9,338 bases of DNA from Pirellulales bacterium. Lineage in GTDB: Bacteria > Planctomycetota > Planctomycetia > Pirellulales > Thermoguttaceae. The stretch is taken from assembly GCA_030642635.1 (NCBI GenBank), contig DAOWNK010000116.1:1-9338 (forward strand). The letters are read 5' to 3'. Shown piece after piece: positions 6,600-9,338 of the stretch (its first letter is position 1; each line of letters opens with the position of its first letter). Position numbers and translations under genes: made by a program. A model generated the notes under the pieces. That model did not search any database and had not been told where the DNA came from. It worked only from the letters and a program-made list of their open reading frames with translations.

Positions 6600-6697
6600 T
6601 CAGTTATCAGCTATCAGTGGTCAGCTATCAGTTATCAGCTATCAGTGGTTAGCTATTAGTTATCAGCTATTAGTTATCAGCTATTAGTTATCAGTGG
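6600..6697. repeat. Fourteen-unit heptad tandem array (TYAGYKR)
   Basis: Fourteen uninterrupted 7-base units fit exactly in 98 bases: TCAGCTA five times, TTAGTTA three, TCAGTGG three, TCAGTTA two and TTAGCTA once. A higher-order order is visible: the three-unit block at 6600-6620 recurs at 6628-6648 (period 28), and 6656-6690 alternates TTAGTTA and TCAGCTA (period 14). It lies in the groEL2 leader, 43 bases upstream of the GTG start, and runs straight into the palindrome at 6693. Such heptads recall the short tandemly repeated sequences of cyanobacteria. There are no spacers, so it is not a CRISPR. Confidence 0.95.
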
Positions 6698-6764
6698 CAC
6701 CGGCGTCTCGCCGGTGATCGGGAAACCCCTAATCTTGCCACACCGGCGAGACGCCGGTGCCACT
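6693..6764. repeat. Perfect 24-base inverted repeat made of two GTGG-flanked palindromes
   Basis: The arms 6693-6716 and 6741-6764 are exact reverse complements over 24 bases around a 24-base loop. Each arm holds its own palindrome: CACCGGCG-TCT-CGCCGGTG on the left and CACCGGCG-AGA-CGCCGGTG on the right. The outer edges are GTGG (6694-6697) and CCAC, the position where REP elements carry GTAG or GTGG. Transcribed as part of a groES-groEL2 message, it would form a very stable hairpin. No T-tract follows on either strand, so it is not a typical terminator. The left GTGG is also the end of the last heptad of the 6600 array. Confidence 0.92.
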
Positions 6765-6835
6765 GTCTCTGTGGTGCCACTGTCTCTCAGCTTTGCAACC
6801 ACTCCCAGTCCCTAGCCCCAGCCCCTAGCCCCTAA
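6756..6835. repeat. Short direct repeat and AGCCCCT heptads next to groES
   Basis: GGTGCCACTGTCTCT occurs twice, at 6756-6770 and 6773-6787, with a 17-base period; the first copy overlaps the right arm of the palindrome. Then AGTCCCT (6807), a six-base AGCCCC (6814) and two AGCCCCT units (6820 and 6827) lead up to the gene. The complement of the groES stop codon (6832-6834) overlaps the last unit, so the repeat reaches into the end of the coding region. Confidence 0.8.
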
Positions 6836-7149
6836 TTTATCACCTTGGCAAGAATATCGGTCTCGCGCAGAATTTTGATCTCTCGTCCGTCGACTTCGAC
6901 ATCCGAGGCGGAGTATTTGCCGTAGATCACTTCGTCGCCGACCTCAACCGACAGTTCTCCACGTTGGCCGTTGTCGAGCAACTTGCCAGGCCCTACGGCC
7001 AGTACAGTTCCGCGTTGCGGTTTTTCCTTGGCCGTGTCCGGCAGCACGATCCCGCCGGCGGTTACCTCTTCTGCCTCGAGCGGTTCCACTACCACCCGAT
7101 CGTCCAACGGCCGCAGGCCGATACGCTTGCTTTTACTTTTTTTCGCCAT
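6832..7149 (-). CDS. groES: GroES co-chaperonin
   Basis: This 105-residue Hsp10 is slightly longer than the 97 residues of E. coli, mainly from a basic start (MAKKSKSKRI). The fold is evident: LRPLDDRVVVEP (12-23), the mobile loop about 25-44 with GGIVLP (32-37), whose hydrophobic IVL contacts the GroEL apical domain, then GTVLAVGPG (47-55), VEVGDEVIYGKYS (68-80) and the end ILRETDILAKV. It caps the GroEL ring as a heptamer in the cytoplasm. ATG 7147-7149 has AAGAGGA 8 bases upstream. It lies between two groEL genes, 70 bases after groEL1, an order opposite to the usual groES-groEL. It could serve both chaperonins. Confidence 0.97.
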   Translation of the reverse strand: MAKKSKSKRIGLRPLDDRVVVEPLEAEEVTAGGIVLPDTAKEKPQRGTVLAVGPGKLLDNGQRGELSVEVGDEVIYGKYSASDVEVDGREIKILRETDILAKVIN

Positions 7150-7219
7150 TGTTTGGTTCCTCTTGAATGTATTAGTTTTGAAGTATTGTTGTTATGCGAG
7201 ACAAAATAATTTCCATGGA

Positions 7220-8908
7220 TTACATTCCCATGCCGCCCATTCCCATACCGCCCATGCCGCCCATTCCCATGCCGCCGCCCATGCCGCCGCCCATGCCTTC
7301 CGGCCCGGGGCCTGCCGGCTCTTCGTCCTTGGGAATATCAGTAACCAGGCACGAGGTTGTAAGCAGCAGCGCGGCCACGCTGGCGGCGTTTTGCATCGCG
7401 GTTCGCACGACCTTGGCCGGGTCGATAATTCCCGCCTCGATCAGATCGCAATAGGAATCTTTATCGGCGTCATAGCCTTCGGTCTTGCTCTTCATTTGTC
7501 GCACACGGTTGACCACTATCGCACCGTCCTTACCGGAGTTTTCGGCGATGGCGCGCAAGGGGGCGTCGAGCACATTTTGCACGAGCTTCGCGCCGATCGC
7601 CTCGTCGCCGTCCAGTCCTAATCGAGCAACTGCCTTGTCGCTCCTCAGCAGTGAAACTCCACCGCCCGGCACAACGCCTTCTTCCAATGCGGCCTGTGTC
7701 GCCGCCCGGGCGTCCTCAAGCAGTGCCTTGCGTTCCTTCATTTCCGTTTCGGTTACCGCACCGCAATTGATCTGAGCGACTCCGCCGGCCAGTTTGGCCA
7801 GCCGTTCCTGGAGTTTTTCGCGGTCGTAGTCGCTGTCGGTAGTCTCGATTTCCTGGCGGATTTGATCGGCCCGGCCGTCGATGGCCGACTTCTTGCCGCC
7901 TCCGCCGACTATCGTTGTGTCGTCGGTCGTTACGATAATCTTCTTGGCGGCGCCAAGATCGGAGAGTTTCACGCCGTCAAGCGAGACGCCGAGGTCCTTG
8001 AAAATGGCCTGTGCACCACAGAGCGTGGCGATGTCGCCGAGCATTGCCTTCCGCCGGTCGCCGTAGCCGGGCGCCTTGACCGCACAGACGTTAAGGATGC
8101 CTCGCATCTTGTTGACCACCAACGTTGCCAAGGCCTCGCCCTCGATGTCCTCGGCGATGATCAACAGCGGCTTGCCGGCCTTGCTGACCGACTCCAGCAG
8201 CGGCACCAGATCCTTGGCGTTGGATATCTTGTCCTCGTGGATCAAAACCAAGCACTTTTCCAACTCGACCGATTGGTTTTCCTGGTTGGTGACGAAGTGC
8301 GGTGAGATGAATCCACGATCGAACTGCATCCCCTCAACCACGTCGACATACGTTTCGCTTTGCCGGCCTTCCTCGACTGTGATAACCCCGTCCTTGCCGA
8401 CCTTCAAGAACGCATCGGCCAGCACGGCGCCGATCGAGGGGTCGTTGTTCCCGGCCAGGGTTGCAATTTGTGCTATTTCTTTTTTGTCCTTCTCGTTGAC
8501 CGGCACTGACATTTTCCCGATCGACTTGACCACCGCATCGGCGGCCTTGTGTATTCCGCGAGACAGCGCCATCGGATCAGCCCCGGCGGCGATCATCCGA
8601 ACGCCTTCCTTATAGATCGCCTCGGCCAGCACGGTAGCGGTGGTGGTGCCGTCGCCGGCCATTTCGTTGGTTTTCGACGCCGCCTCTTTGACCAATTGTG
8701 CGCCGAGATTTTCGTACGGGTCGTCCAACTCGATATCCTCGGCCACGGCCACACCGTCTTTTGTTACTTTCGGGGCGCCCCAGCCCTTGTCCAACACGGC
8801 ATTTCGGCCGCGTGGCCCCAAGGTGCTTTTAACGGCCCTGGCAAGTTTGCTTACCCCGTCGGCAAGCGGCCCCCGGGCCTCGTCTTCAAAGACCATCTGT
8901 TTTGCCAC
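7220..8908 (-). CDS. groEL: GroEL chaperonin, first copy, with Gly-Met tail
   Basis: This 562-residue Hsp60 starts at GTG 8906-8908 (first residues MAKQMVFEDEARG), chosen because AGGAGG lies 9 bases upstream; an ATG at 8959 would add 17 atypical residues. Motifs are GPRGRN (31-36), TKDG (49-52), MAGDGTTTATVLA (83-95, D86 for E. coli D87), GDRRKAMLGD (283-292), and LEDARAATQAALEEG with D399 for D398. The C-terminus is a long Gly/Met tail (about 539-562) as in E. coli GroEL. The apical substrate site is less canonical: F200 and H204 replace Tyr199 and Tyr203 of E. coli, while F205 is kept. It is first in the cluster, 70 bases before groES, and probably carries the main promoter. It should fold proteins in ATP-driven rings with GroES. 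It differs clearly from the second copy, so the pair is an old duplication rather than a recent one. Confidence 0.97.
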   Translation of the reverse strand: MAKQMVFEDEARGPLADGVSKLARAVKSTLGPRGRNAVLDKGWGAPKVTKDGVAVAEDIELDDPYENLGAQLVKEAASKTNEMAGDGTTTATVLAEAIYKEGVRMIAAGADPMALSRGIHKAADAVVKSIGKMSVPVNEKDKKEIAQIATLAGNNDPSIGAVLADAFLKVGKDGVITVEEGRQSETYVDVVEGMQFDRGFISPHFVTNQENQSVELEKCLVLIHEDKISNAKDLVPLLESVSKAGKPLLIIAEDIEGEALATLVVNKMRGILNVCAVKAPGYGDRRKAMLGDIATLCGAQAIFKDLGVSLDGVKLSDLGAAKKIIVTTDDTTIVGGGGKKSAIDGRADQIRQEIETTDSDYDREKLQERLAKLAGGVAQINCGAVTETEMKERKALLEDARAATQAALEEGVVPGGGVSLLRSDKAVARLGLDGDEAIGAKLVQNVLDAPLRAIAENSGKDGAIVVNRVRQMKSKTEGYDADKDSYCDLIEAGIIDPAKVVRTAMQNAASVAALLLTTSCLVTDIPKDEEPAGPGPEGMGGGMGGGMGMGGMGGMGMGGMGM

Positions 8909-8917
8909 AGCGGAATT

Positions 8918-8923
8918 CCTCCT
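8918..8923 (-). promoter_or_regulatory. Shine-Dalgarno AGGAGG fixing the groEL1 start
   Basis: On the - strand, AGGAGG is followed by 9 bases and then GTG GCA AAA CAG. This near-perfect ribosome site decides the GTG at 8906-8908 over the upstream ATG, whose frame would run through the site itself. Confidence 0.85.
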
Positions 8924-8982
8924 GTTGATGGCGATAATGCGTCGGCGTACGGCGACCACATATGGCAGCCGAAAATTGATTT

Positions 8983-9012
8983 TTTACATATCGGGTGCAA
9001 CCATCGTGCCAA
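8983..9012 (-). promoter_or_regulatory. Candidate vegetative promoter for the groEL1 cluster
   Basis: On the - strand, TTGGCA (9007-9012, five of six to the -35 consensus) is followed by 16 bases and TATGTA (8985-8990), or by 18 bases and TGTAAA (8983-8988). Both -10 choices are modest. It lies 75-105 bases upstream of the groEL1 start. No sigma-32-like CTTGAA...CCCCAT arrangement with proper spacing is seen. Confidence 0.35.
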
Positions 9013-9025
9013 TAGTTCACAATAT

Positions 9026-9058
9026 GACGCAATGTGTTGCAAGAAAAGCGGTTGCGTC
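9026..9058. promoter_or_regulatory. Inverted repeat upstream of groEL1, possible operator
   Basis: GACGCAA (9026-9032) and TTGCGTC (9052-9058) are perfect inverted 7-mers separated by 19 bases. A smaller palindrome, GCAA-TGTG-TTGC, spans 9029-9040. The site lies directly upstream of the candidate -35. It is not the CIRCE operator of HrcA (TTAGCACTC-N9-GAGTGCTAA), which I could not find here. A regulatory role is only inferred from position. Confidence 0.3.
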
Positions 9059-9144
9059 GATCACAGCCGGCGTGAATTCAGATGCCCATGGGGACTGGAT
9101 ATCTGGAATATGCCATTTTGGCAGGGTGCAAGGTCGGGGCTATT

Positions 9145-9179
9145 GTAGGCCGGGTCGAGCGAAGCGAGGCCCGGCTTTT
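9145..9179 (+). repeat. Single GTAG-flanked palindrome (REP-like)
   Basis: GTAG (9145-9148) is followed directly by GCCGGG (9149-9154), a 15-base loop with partial pairing, CCCGGC (9170-9175) and TTTT. The foot GTAG plus hairpin matches the REP pattern of the 4825-4926 element with a different stem sequence. With the four Ts it might also act as a weak + strand terminator. It is a single unit without an inverted partner in the window. Confidence 0.6.
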
Positions 9180-9338
9180 GGGGGAATCGGAGAACTCAGA
9201 GTTTGTGAATAAATCAAAACCACATCGAATTCGGGTTTCAAAAACCTTCGATTTGACATCGGCGCTATCCTACGGAGACGAAATCATACATTTTCGTGCT
9301 TAAAGAAAACGGCATGTTCCCGAGAAATCAATTTATTC
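9176..9338. other. Upstream spacer without a recognisable gene
   Basis: From the candidate groEL1 promoter to the right edge (about 9013-9338) I find no gene. An open frame on the + strand (9082-9303) crosses the REP-like palindrome and resembles nothing I know. The part after 9176 is more AT-rich and contains an imperfect palindrome around 9224-9252 (ATCGAA...GGTTT-CAA-AAACC-TTCGAT) and a perfect TTGACA at 9253-9258 without a matching -10. A perfect small palindrome TGCCA-TTT-TGGCA sits at 9111-9123. Confidence 0.5.

Noticed and set aside
6600..6697. Possible CRISPR array
   Set aside because: The period is 7 bases with no spacers and no cas genes nearby; this is a tandem heptad repeat.
8909..8959. 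ATG at 8959 as the groEL1 start
   Set aside because: It would add 17 residues unlike any GroEL start and would translate through the AGGAGG that serves the GTG at 8908.
9082..9303. Small + strand gene of 73 codons upstream of groEL1
   Set aside because: It runs through the REP-like palindrome at 9145-9175, has no ribosome site and no recognisable sequence.

Overview
The window looks like a piece of a planctomycete chromosome, most like the Pirellulales type. This rests on three things: the gene order groEL-groES-groEL-dnaJ-grpE, which I recall from that group; spacers full of GC-rich palindromes and 7-bp tandem repeats; and the style of the truncated protein at the left edge. No database search was possible, so the placement is inference.

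Left part, + strand. Positions 1-441 hold the 3' end of a protein of unknown function, possibly a beta-helix-type planctomycete protein. A spacer with two palindromic elements follows. Positions 638-2314 then encode a complete HD-GYP protein, a predicted cyclic-di-GMP phosphodiesterase with GAF-like sensor regions in front of the catalytic domain.

Right part, - strand. From about 9012 down to 2415 runs a protein-folding cluster, read in the order groEL1, groES, groEL2, dnaJ, grpE and a small FmdB-type zinc-ribbon gene. It converges on the HD-GYP gene. GroEL1 and GroEL2 with GroES would form the folding chamber. DnaJ and GrpE are co-chaperones of a DnaK that is not in this window. A probable intrinsic terminator after groEL2 suggests that groEL1-groES-groEL2 and dnaJ-grpE-fmdB are at least partly separate transcription units.

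The least ordinary content lies in the spacers. Three of the five gaps inside the cluster hold 7-bp tandem repeats: groES-groEL2, groEL2-dnaJ and grpE-fmdB. The first two of these also carry pairs of self-palindromic hairpins in inverted orientation, whose outer edges are GTGG or GTAG tetranucleotides, as in REP/BIME elements mobilised by RAYT transposases. Similar palindromes flank the HD-GYP gene and the upstream side of groEL1. No transposase, CRISPR, rRNA or tRNA is visible. I see no new multi-gene system. The points most worth following are the repeat colonisation of an essential chaperone operon, the dnaJ start that lies against a repeat with no Shine-Dalgarno, and the structural split between the two GroELs.
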